A program made the translations under genes and the position numbers. Positions 8,118 to 16,088 of a stretch of 48,746 nucleotides of DNA are shown here, piece after piece (the first letter of the stretch is position 1; each line of letters starts with the position of its first letter). The stretch is from an uncultured Chloroflexales bacterium (lineage in GTDB: Bacteria > Chloroflexota > Chloroflexia > Chloroflexales > Chloroflexaceae), in the NCBI GenBank assembly GCA_937902315.1, contig CALGUG010000068.1, positions 1-48,746 on the forward strand, written 5' to 3'. The notes below the pieces were generated by a model. It made no database searches. It saw only the letters and a program-made list of their open reading frames with translations, and was not told the DNA's origin.

Positions 8118-8825
8118 ATGTCAGAACAGAGCCAAACTACACCAGAGATCGCTGTCGCTGTGACCGAGGCCACTCGCACCTATGGAAGCGGCGCTAACCA
8201 AGTGCATGCCTTGCGCGGGATCAACTTGCGTGTGCCGGTAGGTGGCTTCATCGCCTTGAAAGGGCGTAGCGGTAGCGGCAAAACCACACTTTTGAATATG
8301 ATCGGCGGTCTCGATCAGCCCACTACTGGCGAGGTCGCCCTCTTCGATCAGCCGCTTTCGAAACTGAGCGACCGAGAACTGACCCTCATGCGGCGCAATA
8401 TGATCGGCTTCATCTTCCAAAGCTTCGCTCTCTTGCCGATTCTCTCGGCCTTCGAGAATGTCGAGCTGCCCTTGCGCATCGCTGGCATCGGCAACGCCCG
8501 AGAGCGGCGCACCCGCGTGATGGACTCTTTGGCCTTGGTCGGCCTCGAAAAGTGGGCCCACCATCGCCCCTACGAGATGAGTGGTGGTCAGCAGCAACGT
8601 GTCGCTATCGCACGCGCCTTGGCCAGCAGCCCGCGCCTGATCATCGCCGATGAGCCGACCGGCGAGCTCGACAGCAACACCGGACGCGAACTCTTGACCC
8701 TTATGCGGCGCATCGTCGATCAGCAGAAAGTCACCTTCATCATGGCCACCCACGACCACGCTGTGGATGAATTCGTGGATATTGTGTACCATGTACGTGA
8801 CGGGCAGTTGCATACCACACCCTAA
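8118..8825 (+). CDS. ABC transporter ATPase, MacB/LolD type
   Basis: About 235 residues from ATG 8118; an upstream in-frame GTG at 8109 would overlap the gap after the previous stop and is less likely. The ATPase core is complete: Walker A GRSGSGKTT (49-57), Q-loop IFQSFALLP, signature MSGGQQQR, Walker B LIIADEPTGELDS and H-loop MATHDH. It lacks the C-terminal extra domain of its neighbour. The two ATPases could form a heterodimer under the single two-core permease, or they could serve alternate states; sequence alone cannot tell. Fourth gene of the efflux operon. Confidence 0.88.
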   Translation: MSEQSQTTPEIAVAVTEATRTYGSGANQVHALRGINLRVPVGGFIALKGRSGSGKTTLLNMIGGLDQPTTGEVALFDQPLSKLSDRELTLMRRNMIGFIFQSFALLPILSAFENVELPLRIAGIGNARERRTRVMDSLALVGLEKWAHHRPYEMSGGQQQRVAIARALASSPRLIIADEPTGELDSNTGRELLTLMRRIVDQQKVTFIMATHDHAVDEFVDIVYHVRDGQLHTTP

Positions 8826-8829
8826 AACG

Positions 8830-8863
8830 ACTCTGCCCGTTCGTTAACCAACGAAGGGAGAGT
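8830..8863 (+). promoter_or_regulatory. Hairpin covering the ribosome site of the LPXTG-protein gene
   Basis: TTCGTT (8840-8845) pairs with AACGAA (8850-8855), extended by CCC/GGG and CTC/GAG pairs around small mismatches. The 3' arm contains GGGAGAG, the likely ribosome binding site of the next gene (ATG 8867). Folding would hide it, so translation may depend on ribosomes arriving from the ATPase gene or on structure melting. Confidence 0.45.
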
Positions 8864-8866
8864 TCC

Positions 8867-9421
8867 ATGAAGCAGCTATGCATGTTCGCTGTAGGTGCCT
8901 TGCTCGTGCTGGTTTGTGACCTGCCTGCTGCCCTGCATGCCCAGAGCTCGGGCGACAGTGTGAGCGGCAGCCTGACCTACCGCGAGCGTATCGCACTGCC
9001 CGAAAACGCTACGATACGCGTTGTGCTGTCCGATGTATCGCTGGCCGATGCGCCAGAGACTGTGCTCGTCGAGCAGAGCTTCCAAGCGGCGGGCAAACAG
9101 CCACCGTTTGATTTTTCGCTCAGCTACGATCCTAGCCAGATCGAAGAGAACCGCTCCTATGCCGTGCGCGCCGAGATCACGGTCGACGGCCAGCTCTGGT
9201 TCACCACCACCAGCCACTATGGCGTGATCACTCAGGGCAACCCGACCAGCGGTCTGGCGCTTGTGCTTGAGCGCACCAGCTCCAGCGAGGGCGCTTCAAG
9301 TACGCCGCCTTCCAACCTGCCTCAGACGGGCGGCAGCTCTAGCTTGCTATCGCTGCTTGTGTTTGCCCTTTTGGTCTGTTGGACGGCTGGTTTGGCCCTA
9401 CGCCGCGTTTCAGCGCGCTAG
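8867..9421 (+). CDS. Exported YbaY/YscW-like protein with LPXTG sortase anchor
   Basis: 184 residues. A signal peptide ends around residue 25 (LHAQ). The middle (about 32-135) resembles the YbaY/YscW-type beta domain: SGSLTYRERIALPENATIRVVLSD, then VLVEQSF, PFDFSLSYDPSQI and a Tyr-rich strand near the end. A Ser-rich linker leads to LPQTG at 151-155, a hydrophobic stretch and a short basic tail (RRVSAR), which is the full layout of a sortase-anchored surface protein. The YbaY-like part is a lipoprotein in proteobacteria, so wall anchoring would be a different way to hold it outside the membrane. Last gene of the efflux operon, so it may act with the transporter at the cell surface. No sortase gene is in the window. 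Confidence 0.75.
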   Translation: MKQLCMFAVGALLVLVCDLPAALHAQSSGDSVSGSLTYRERIALPENATIRVVLSDVSLADAPETVLVEQSFQAAGKQPPFDFSLSYDPSQIEENRSYAVRAEITVDGQLWFTTTSHYGVITQGNPTSGLALVLERTSSSEGASSTPPSNLPQTGGSSSLLSLLVFALLVCWTAGLALRRVSAR

Positions 9422-10160
9422 CTACCCTTATCAAACCTACAACTATGTTCTGGGATCATCTGGCGGGAAGGCCCTTACCTTCCATCCCATCCTTGGCGCG
9501 TCCGCCTACGGCTATCAATGTCCTAACCTCCCATTCGGCGGCTAGCAGCGTTTTTTATTCACCACATGAGACACAGAGACACTGAGTCTTCTTAAAGAGT
9601 TTGGAACTGAGTGCTAAAGCGCTGTGATGATTAAGCCGTACCCTGAGCCTATCGAAGGGTACGGCTTTTTGGTGGAAGGGTCGAGAAAGTGGGCCATAGC
9701 CGTATATTCACCACACGAGACACAGAGACACTGAGTCTTCTTAAAGAGTTTGGAACTGAGTGCTAAAGCGCTGTGATGATTAAGCCGTACCCTGAGCCTA
9801 TCGAAGGGTACGGCTTTTTGGTGGAAGGGTCGAGAAAGTGGGCCATAGCCGTATATTCACCACACGAGACACAGAGACACTGAGTCTTCTTAAAGAGTTT
9901 GGAACTGAGTGCTAAAGCGCTGTGATGATTAAGCCGTACCCTGAGCCTGTTGAAGGGTACGGCTTCTTGGTGGAAGGGTCGGGGGAGAAGCCCGTCTCCC
10001 TTTTCCTGCTTCCCATTTCTCCCCTCGCCCGCTTTGCGGGAGAGGGGGCGGGGGAGAGGGCTGGTTAGCCCATTTTGTAGCCGTAGGCGGACGCGGTGAG
10101 GACTGAATGGAAGCTAGCGACCTCGCCGCCAGAGCACTATGCGCTTACAGTCTTGTTGAA
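9422..10160. repeat. Repeat island between convergent genes
   Basis: About 740 bases with no credible gene between the efflux operon and the sigma-factor gene. It holds a CGCGTCCGCC core at 9496-9518, three 149-bp tandem units (listed separately), a REP-like CCCGCTTTGCGGG near 10028, and another core in the opposite orientation at 10076-10096. Short frames across it are composed of repeat sequence. Confidence 0.7.
9557..9981 (+). repeat. 149-bp tandem repeat, three copies, each with a terminator-like hairpin
   Basis: Units begin at 9557, 9706 and 9855 (the third ends at about 9981) and are almost identical, which suggests recent duplication. Each starts with TTCACCACANGAGACACAGA and contains a perfect 12-bp stem, AAGCCGTACCCT with AGGGTACGGCTT (first copy 9633-9667), followed by TTTTT. 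In the third copy the T-run is broken (CTTCTT) and the loop differs. The stem contains the CCCTGAGCCTATCGAAGGG type of repeat known from many bacterial genomes. The first copies could terminate the efflux operon. Confidence 0.85.
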
Positions 10161-10163
10161 GGC

Positions 10164-10204
10164 AAAAAAAGACCTTGCAGCTGCTACAGGCCGCAAGGTC
10201 TTTT
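10164..10204 (-). terminator. Intrinsic terminator of the sigma-factor gene
   Basis: GACCTTGC and GCAAGGTC pair (10171-10178 with 10193-10200), extended by A/T pairs. On the minus strand the stem is followed by seven T. It lies 16 bases past the stop of the sigma-factor gene. Confidence 0.85.
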
Positions 10205-10220
10205 AGGTATTGACATAAGA

Positions 10221-11531
10221 CTAAATCTGATCGAGATAGTCTTTCAGCAACTTGCCCAAACGCGGGTGGCGCAGCTTGCGCAGCGCCTTGACCTCGATTT
10301 GGCGCACACGCTCGCGTGTCACACCGAAGGCGCGTCCAACCTCTTCCAAGGTGCGCGGTTGTCCATCAGATAGGCCGTAGCGCAGCTCCAAAACCCGTCG
10401 CTCGCGCTCGGTAAGCTGATCGAGCGCTTGCCCGATCTGTACGCGCAGCATACCGCTTGCGGCAGCATCGTCGGCGTCGAGAGCGTGGGGGTCAGGAATA
10501 AAGTCGGCAAGTGTGCTGTCAGCTTCTTCACCTACTGGCGTCGCCAAAGAGACCGGATCTTGAGCCGTGCGGCGCAATTCGCGCAGTTTCTCTTCGGTCA
10601 TACCGAGGCTTTGGGCCAGCTCGCTATCGAGCGGATCACGACCCAACATCTGGGTCAGTTGGCGACGAGCCGCTTGAACGCGGTTGAGCGTTTCGCCCAA
10701 GTGAACCGGCAGGCGAACCAGGCGCGATTGGTCGGCCAAAGCGCGCGAAAGAGCCTGTTTGATCCACCAGGTTGCGTAGGTCGAGAACTTGAAGCCTTTA
10801 CGATAATCGAATTTTTCGATAGCCCGTAGAAGACCCAAGCTGCCTTCCTGAATCAGATCAAGCAGCGGCAAGCCACGGTCACGATAGCGCTTTGCAATGC
10901 TCACCACCAAGCGCAGGTTTGCAGCCGCCATCTGCTGGCGGGCCTCTCGCCCATCGGAGATACGCCGAATTAGTTCGAGAGCCACTTTGCGCTTGTCTTC
11001 AGGAAGCTGATCGAGCGCTCGATTCAAAGCTTCCTCTTGCTCGGCCGAACGGCTCGCGCTGAGATTGACAAACGTATTGGGCGAATCGGGTGCATCGGCG
11101 ACAAGGTTAGCAAGCTCTTCGTCAATGCTGCTCAGCTCTTTGAGCGCCTCTTGCCCGTCGTTGATGCGAGTGGCTAGACGGCGCTCCTGTTCGGTCGTTA
11201 ACAGGGGTACTTGGCCGATTTCGCGTAGGTACATTCGTACACTATCGCTCAAGAGGGCATCGGACATGCCTTCATCGAGGAGGCCAGCGCTTGATGCTGT
11301 TGACTCTTCCTCAGCCGCGACTTCGTCGCTCGCATCGCGCACAGGAATACCCGCTTCTGTCAGCGCGGCGTACATAGCGTCGAAGATATCTACGGCATCG
11401 TCTGAGTTGGGCACCGTTGCCTGGATATCTTCGAATGTGACGAAGCCTCGCTGTCGCCCCTGCTGCATCAGTTGTGCCAGTTCCGGTGACATAGTTTGGG
11501 GGCGTGACGTGTCACTGTCTGTTTGAGACAT
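10221..11531 (-). CDS. rpoD: Primary RNA polymerase sigma factor, sigma70 family (RpoD/SigA)
   Basis: 436 residues from ATG 11531, chosen for the GAGGAAG ribosome site; an in-frame ATG eight codons upstream lacks one. The parts are in order: a sigma 1.1-like N-terminus (MSPELAQLMQQGRQRGFVTFEDI), an acidic linker, region 1.2 (DSVRMYLREIGQVPLLTTEQE), region 2 (NLRLVVSIAKRYRDRGLPLLDL, then FSTYATWWIKQAL), region 3, and region 4 with the helix-turn-helix (TLEEVGRAFGVTRERVRQIE) and LRHPRLGKLL ending. This is the group 1 layout of a housekeeping sigma factor. Presence of region 1.1 favours primary over alternative, although Chloroflexota often carry several close paralogues. It is transcribed alone and ends at its own terminator. 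Confidence 0.88.
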   Translation of the reverse strand: MSQTDSDTSRPQTMSPELAQLMQQGRQRGFVTFEDIQATVPNSDDAVDIFDAMYAALTEAGIPVRDASDEVAAEEESTASSAGLLDEGMSDALLSDSVRMYLREIGQVPLLTTEQERRLATRINDGQEALKELSSIDEELANLVADAPDSPNTFVNLSASRSAEQEEALNRALDQLPEDKRKVALELIRRISDGREARQQMAAANLRLVVSIAKRYRDRGLPLLDLIQEGSLGLLRAIEKFDYRKGFKFSTYATWWIKQALSRALADQSRLVRLPVHLGETLNRVQAARRQLTQMLGRDPLDSELAQSLGMTEEKLRELRRTAQDPVSLATPVGEEADSTLADFIPDPHALDADDAAASGMLRVQIGQALDQLTERERRVLELRYGLSDGQPRTLEEVGRAFGVTRERVRQIEVKALRKLRHPRLGKLLKDYLDQI

Positions 11532-11908
11532 AGCTTCCTCAATATAGCAAGGCAACAGTGTGGAGTTCGACGGTTCAGAACTGAGTATGAGTTCTGCTCA
11601 TCGGATTACAATGCACATATTGTAGCACATGTGACAGTTCTATGCTGCAGCAGTCCATCAGCACAGCGAAAAACGCAGTTAGAACGCTACAAATAAGGAA
11701 ACGAGTCACATGTAATACAACGGTTCAGAATACAAGAATTCGCGCGTCATTGTGATAGAGACACAATGCTATGTGCGCAATCCTACACTGTTGAGATACG
11801 AGAACAATAAACCTGAAAAACGAGAAACGATTGCTGACGTTAGGTCATTACTGCTGGAGCATAGGTCGGCAAGAGTACGTTATTGGTAGAATGTTTTGTT
11901 ATTTAGAA
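11532..11908. promoter_or_regulatory. Upstream region of the sigma-factor gene
   Basis: 377 bases without a gene. On the minus strand an extended -10 (TGC-TACAAT, hexamer at 11624-11619) lies about 80 bases before the start codon, but its -35 is poor. The sequence CGGTTCAGAA occurs twice (11571-11580 and 11721-11730), and CACATG(T) words occur near both. A regulatory role for these is only a guess. The left-over 3' end of the membrane-protein gene lies beyond 11908. Confidence 0.35.
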
Positions 11909-12670
11909 TTATACCCCTAACACCGTTTTAGTTCCAACCAGATCCGTTTGTTTTGCCTCTTCGCGCAATTGTACAAGATCCCAAAATTCACTATCGAGTT
12001 GAGATTTTCCTTCCTCTGTGGGCAATTCTTGGTAAATTGCACGGTACATCAACCACATTGCGATTGCAAATGCGATTGCAGTTGGGATTGTAAGAGCAAC
12101 ACGTGTAATTGCGTTGACTTGGGCTACCTGCTGGTTAAAGGTTTCTGTTCCGAAGGGTGCAACGACGATAAAGAGATTCAAGCAGAAATTTGCGATCCCT
12201 GCAAGTACAGTTTCGATGACGAGGATCCAAGTGGCGATTCGAAACGACCGAACGATGCCCGCCTCCGCCAGCAGCTCTTGGAGCGATCGCTCACGTTCGG
12301 GCGTGTCTGGGCTGAGGGCTTGAACCAAGAAGGCTTTAATAAGCGGTTCGCCTAAGTACCATGAACCAGCGAAGAGAACTGCTCGAAAGACAAAGCCGAT
12401 TGTATCTTTAACAGCAAATAACACACCATCAACGAACCAAAAGGCTAACACTCCGCTTAGAATCGATGAGAGACCAACATAGCTTGTAATAAAATTGAAG
12501 CGCTTGGTGAGGAAAAAGAGATCAATTAGCACCCAAGCGACTGGGATCATCGCAGATACAATATAGGCGGGGATCGCCCCCAGCCTGTCGTCGCTCGAAA
12601 GTTGGTTTAGCACAACGATGGGAATGACCGCTCCCATCAAAAGGTCTAAAACGGTTTTGAAAGCTTTCAT
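11909..12670 (-). CDS. VC0807-type integral membrane protein
   Basis: 253 residues with about six hydrophobic segments (roughly 10-25, 33-52, 62-80, 90-110, 145-170 and 190-212) and a conserved-looking cytoplasmic tail MYRAIYQELPTEEGKSQLDSEFW. That tail, and the N-terminal DLLMGAVIPIVVLNQLS pattern, match my memory of the VC0807 family. Its function is not known to me. The start has an AGGATAGGG ribosome site. It is flanked by genes of unrelated function, with long spacers on both sides, so it is probably transcribed alone. Confidence 0.6.
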   Translation of the reverse strand: MKAFKTVLDLLMGAVIPIVVLNQLSSDDRLGAIPAYIVSAMIPVAWVLIDLFFLTKRFNFITSYVGLSSILSGVLAFWFVDGVLFAVKDTIGFVFRAVLFAGSWYLGEPLIKAFLVQALSPDTPERERSLQELLAEAGIVRSFRIATWILVIETVLAGIANFCLNLFIVVAPFGTETFNQQVAQVNAITRVALTIPTAIAFAIAMWLMYRAIYQELPTEEGKSQLDSEFWDLVQLREEAKQTDLVGTKTVLGV

Positions 12671-12789
12671 GCCCTATCCTTACTCATTAGGCGACTGTCT
12701 AAGCGTTGTACGTGCCTAATAACATCTTTTGTTTTTCTGAAGCCACATATGCCCTTCTGATGTGCCTGCCTAACAATGGATTATAAATA

Positions 12790-12832
12790 CAGGAAGCACA
12801 AAGAGGGAGCAGCTCGCTCTCTGTACTTCCTG
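12790..12832 (-). terminator. Hairpin after the mutarotase-like gene
   Basis: CAGGAAG pairs with CTTCCTG, and inside this AGAG-GAGC pairs with GCTC-TCT. On the minus strand the stem is followed by TATTTATAAT rather than a pure T-run. It is placed 24 bases beyond the stop of the gene at 12857, as expected for a terminator. Confidence 0.6.
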
Positions 12833-12856
12833 TTACCGCTTTATACCTTACTGGTT

Positions 12857-13678
12857 TTAGAAGTCGTAGTCAATCCACCAATCGTATGACTGTCCGATCC
12901 CGATCGTCTGCTCGATGTATGGCTCCCACGAGAAGGTGTTGGGGTTGCCCCAAACGGGGAAGAAGTCGGGCACATAGCTACAGGTGGCCGAAACCATATT
13001 CACAATCGGGTGACGCTGCTGAATGATCAAATTGGTCTGGGCTTGGTGCGCCAAAACCTGGAAGTTGCCCTTGATATCGGTCCAGGGCCAGCCTACTCGT
13101 CCGATATAACCGCTATCGAGCAGCGTATAGGCCGTCGCGTTTGGCAAGCTGACCGGGAAGTTGACCCGGAAGAGTTCATCAGTGGCGGTTTGAGGATAGA
13201 ACGGGTGCGGGAACCAGCGCATCTGAAGAAACATCTCGCCCGTGTTTGTCAGCTTCGTATACGAACGCACGGTGCGCTGATTGAGGCTGACGGTTCGTTC
13301 CAAGTCGAGCGCGTAAGGGCCATAGCTATGGCTGGTGCGCATCGTGATCGAAGTGCCCTCTTGCTGAATATCCCATGTGCAGAAGGACAACACCTTGCGC
13401 GCTTCCAGATCGCACTCGCCAATGCCAATCACCAAAGCGTTGGGGCCTTGTTCGCCCGGCTTGCGCAGCGGCGACAGGTTAAAGGCATCGGGAATACCTT
13501 GCCCATCGAACCAGTTGAAGCTATCGGGATAGGTCGGCCCGGTCAAGAGTGGCCCATGCTTATGATCTTCAACTTGAAAGATGTATCCACCAGTACAATA
13601 ACGTACACCGAATCGTTCTTGGTCGGCGATCGGATCAAGGATACTGACCGCTAGCCAGTCATTGCTAAGCGTAAACAT
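12857..13678 (-). CDS. Galactose-mutarotase-fold protein, possible aldose epimerase relative
   Basis: 273 residues, soluble, with no signal peptide. The pattern of beta strands rich in Trp, Phe and Tyr, with blocks such as FGVRYCTGGYIFQVED, FNWFDGQGIPDAFNL, VRSYTKLTNTGEMFLQMRWFPHPFYP and SWEPYIEQTIGIGQS, fits the beta-supersandwich of mutarotase-like proteins that bind sugars. The classic catalytic His and Glu of aldose 1-epimerase cannot be assigned with certainty, although HPFYP and a late Glu (WEPYIEQ) are candidates. A carbohydrate-modifying or carbohydrate-binding role is therefore inferred. The gene stands alone, with a terminator-like hairpin after it and a repeat island upstream. Confidence 0.5.
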   Translation of the reverse strand: MFTLSNDWLAVSILDPIADQERFGVRYCTGGYIFQVEDHKHGPLLTGPTYPDSFNWFDGQGIPDAFNLSPLRKPGEQGPNALVIGIGECDLEARKVLSFCTWDIQQEGTSITMRTSHSYGPYALDLERTVSLNQRTVRSYTKLTNTGEMFLQMRWFPHPFYPQTATDELFRVNFPVSLPNATAYTLLDSGYIGRVGWPWTDIKGNFQVLAHQAQTNLIIQQRHPIVNMVSATCSYVPDFFPVWGNPNTFSWEPYIEQTIGIGQSYDWWIDYDF

Positions 13679-14234
13679 TGTGGCATGACCCTTTCAAAAC
13701 AGCAAACACTCTCGTTTAGGCAAGAACGTGAGTAGCTGTATTATACGCCAAACTGCTTGCCACATGGTGAAACGTATTTCCTATTCACCATTGAAGGTAT
13801 GATGCCAACCCCGCTTGTTGAGCTTAGCACTTTGGCGGTCTGGCCTATCCCCCAAAGAAGGTCTTCGACCGCGTCCGCCTACGGCTACCAACATCCCGCC
13901 CGCAACCTGACATCGGCTCTGTGCGTGCCCAGCGCTCCTCCAAACCCAATCATACAAACGGGCTTCCTATGCTTCCAGAGAACACAGGAAAGCGGCAAAA
14001 AAGAGCCACGTTCTGCTCTGCTGAAGGCTAAAAAAGCAATCATACCAAATCCGTTTAAAGACTTGCGCTTTTATAACGCAGAAAATCAAAATCCGGGAAA
14101 GAGTTGTGTGAAATTTCACACAACAAAATATAGTCAAGTTCCACTCTGCCGAAGGCCAAATAGAAAGTAATCAACCGGATTTGGTATCAAGTAACCGAAG
14201 CTAGCATCATAGCTTCGTTTTCGGGGTAAAAACA
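13679..14234. repeat. Repeat island upstream of the mutarotase-like gene
   Basis: About 550 bases with no credible gene. It contains a CGCGTCCGCC core in its extended form at about 13815-13905 (CACTTTGGCGG, CCCAAAGAAGGTC, core, CATCCCGCCCG), matching 20395-20465. It also contains a complete MITE-like element at 14042-14187, listed separately. A small plus-strand hairpin, CGAAGCTA with TAGCTTCG plus TTTT, lies at 14196-14221. Confidence 0.65.
14042..14187 (-). mobile_element. MITE-like element, copy 1 (reverse orientation)
   Basis: Terminal inverted repeats ATACCAAATCCG and CGGATTTGGTAT bound 146 bp. Inside is a perfect 22-nt palindrome at 14103-14124 (GTTGTGTGAAA and its complement) and the words TCTGCCGAAGGCCAAATAGAA and TTTAAAGACTTGC. 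These are shared, in reverse, with the element at 20674-20837. It codes for nothing and looks like a non-autonomous element. Confidence 0.7.
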
Positions 14235-14274
14235 TGCGAGAGGATGTTATGCAAACGCACAACATCCTCTCGCA
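14235..14274 (-). terminator. Strong terminator of the methyltransferase gene
   Basis: A perfect 14-bp stem (TGCGAGAGGATGTT with AACATCCTCTCGCA, 12-base loop). On the minus strand it is followed by TGTTTTTACC. It lies about 75 bases past the methyltransferase stop. Confidence 0.8.
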
Positions 14275-14348
14275 TTGCGGACCAAGAGTAATTATCGAAA
14301 GCGTGTACTCTCTACGACGAAGCCAAAACGAGAACAACTAGCTACCAG

Positions 14349-15122
14349 CTAATCGTGAACAAGCAGCATACCGTGCATAGAGAGCGCGTTGTTAACACTG
14401 TTCTCTTGGGTGATCGCCTCTGGATCATTGAGCCAAATTTCAAGCCGTTTGCTGTCAACCATGCGCCACGGCTTCATCAATTCCACCATCTTTTCAGTCG
14501 GGCGGAAATAAATGCGCATGTTCATCGGCTTCATACTCTCTTGAAGCCCTAGATCGAATGCCCGTCCCTCTTCGGTGTCTTCCAGAGATAAGAAGCTAAG
14601 CGCCATAACCGTGCCAGGCGCTGCCCAATCGTAGAAGAGTTGCGCCGTTTGGGCGATAACGTCTTCGGTCAAGAAGTACGGTACTCCGATAAAACCAATC
14701 GCAACTTTGCGCCGATCTTTAAAGAACTCGCTTGCCGCTTGGAGCAGCGGTTGCGGGTTACGCAGGTCACCATGAACGTACTTGATATTGGGCAGGTGCG
14801 CAATCAGTTCGCCGCCATGCGAGACACAAAATGTGTCGTAGTCGGAATAGAGGATCTTGGCGTCTGGCATAATGGTATGGAAGTGCCCTTGAGTCGGCAA
14901 ACCCGAACCGAGATCCAAGACTGCTGTTTGTCCTTCAGCCAACCATCTTTTTGCCACAAGTGTTAAGAAACGTCGATTGAGTCTCGCCCAAGTGGGATAC
15001 GAGGGAATGACATCCATCATCGCTGCTGCCACTTTGCGATCTTCCTCGAAATTCTGCGTTCCTCCAAGGACATAGTCATACACACGCGCGATTTGTGGTT
15101 TGATTGGCTCTTGGACTGTCAT
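14349..15122 (-). CDS. SAM-dependent methyltransferase, Methyltransf_19 (DUF574) family
   Basis: 257 residues. The N-terminal ARVYDYVLGGTQNFEEDRKVAAAM block is the hallmark of this family, which I know mainly from actinobacteria. It is followed by the SAM-binding motif VLDLGSGLPTQG and an acidic residue at the end of the next strand (YSDYD). The remaining fold is an ordinary class I methyltransferase. The methyl acceptor is unknown for most members. The gene begins 12 bases after the PAS-STAS gene and almost certainly shares its transcript, so a link to signalling or stress is possible but unproven. Ribosome site AAAGG. Confidence 0.75.
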   Translation of the reverse strand: MTVQEPIKPQIARVYDYVLGGTQNFEEDRKVAAAMMDVIPSYPTWARLNRRFLTLVAKRWLAEGQTAVLDLGSGLPTQGHFHTIMPDAKILYSDYDTFCVSHGGELIAHLPNIKYVHGDLRNPQPLLQAASEFFKDRRKVAIGFIGVPYFLTEDVIAQTAQLFYDWAAPGTVMALSFLSLEDTEEGRAFDLGLQESMKPMNMRIYFRPTEKMVELMKPWRMVDSKRLEIWLNDPEAITQENSVNNALSMHGMLLVHD

Positions 15123-15134
15123 AGCTAGGCCTTT

Positions 15135-16088
15135 CTATACATAATCTAGGGCGTAAGCAATGGCACTCTGGAGCGAGCGGTGGGTGATTAGTTCTTGAAG
15201 ATCAGAATCGAGCATTACAAAGGTTTGGGCCATATCGGCACCGATCCCCGAAACTACTACCTGCGTACCCAATAACTGTGCTGCCCGAGCCATTTGTAAT
15301 AAAGTGCTCGCGATCTGTGTATCTACGAATTTCACACCCGTAATATCGATAATGGCGATTTCTGCTTGTTGTTCAGAAATACCGACCAGCAGAGTCTCCA
15401 TTATTTGATGCGCGCGCCCCGTGTCGATCTCGCCCACAATCGGCATCACAACAACACCGTCCGCAATCGGCATAAGCGGTGTCGACAGTTGCCTGAGCAG
15501 ATTCTGTTGCGCGTTAATCACTTCGAGTTGAAGGTTTGCGCGCTCCTCGTCCGCTCGAACTTGGCTTGTTACATCCCGAACGAATACTGCTTGATCGAAC
15601 AGAAGCGGATCACCATTGGGAAGCGTAAAACCACTTACTTGGCCGATAAAGAAGCTGCCGTCTGCTCGCCTATAGCGTAGATGGCCTTGATATCCCCCGA
15701 ACTCTTGGACCATCGGCAAAACTTCTTCGATGACTTTTTGTAGGTCTTCAGGCGTATAACATTCGCCAATATGGAGCCCGATCGCCCTCTCACCGAAACC
15801 AGTAAGGGTTTTAAAAGCCTCATTCGCGTAGGTGATCACCCCATCTTTGTTCAAAACAACCACACCATCGAGTGCGTTGCTGAGGAGTGTTTCAAAGAGA
15901 TGAAGTCGCTTTGCTGGATCTAAAGCGGTGTGGTCTGAAACGGCTGGTTCGACTTCTTTGTCTTCTGGTATAGGAACTTCAATAGCATGCTGTCGTAGCA
16001 GCGCTTCGAGTTGAGCGTTACGTTGCTGCGCGGCAAGTAATGCTGTTTGTAAGGTGGCTATATCCATCTGAACGGGCTGTTCGTCCAT
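15135..16088 (-). CDS. PAS-STAS domain regulator, RsbR-like
   Basis: 317 residues. A short coiled N-terminus (TALLAAQQRNAQLEALLRQH) precedes a PAS domain at about 75-185 (GVVVLNKDGVITYANEAFKTLTG, then YRRADGSFFIGQVSG) and a linker helix. A STAS domain follows at about 205-315 with PIADGVVVMPIVGEIDTGRA and DITGVKFVDTQIAS. The Thr in DITG and the VDT match the region phosphorylated in RsbR-type stressosome proteins. The PAS domain should sense a small ligand or redox state, and the STAS domain should bind a partner such as a switch kinase. No RsbT- or RsbW-like kinase is adjacent. Instead it is co-transcribed with a SAM methyltransferase. Confidence 0.82.
   Translation of the reverse strand: MDEQPVQMDIATLQTALLAAQQRNAQLEALLRQHAIEVPIPEDKEVEPAVSDHTALDPAKRLHLFETLLSNALDGVVVLNKDGVITYANEAFKTLTGFGERAIGLHIGECYTPEDLQKVIEEVLPMVQEFGGYQGHLRYRRADGSFFIGQVSGFTLPNGDPLLFDQAVFVRDVTSQVRADEERANLQLEVINAQQNLLRQLSTPLMPIADGVVVMPIVGEIDTGRAHQIMETLLVGISEQQAEIAIIDITGVKFVDTQIASTLLQMARAAQLLGTQVVVSGIGADMAQTFVMLDSDLQELITHRSLQSAIAYALDYV

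Noticed and set aside
9261..9585. Frames running from the LPXTG gene into the repeat island
   Set aside because: Out of frame with a well-supported gene, and ending in the CGCGTCCGCC repeat.
9557..9981. CRISPR array
   Set aside because: Three 149-bp units in direct tandem without spacers between them; the unit is too long and contains a terminator hairpin.
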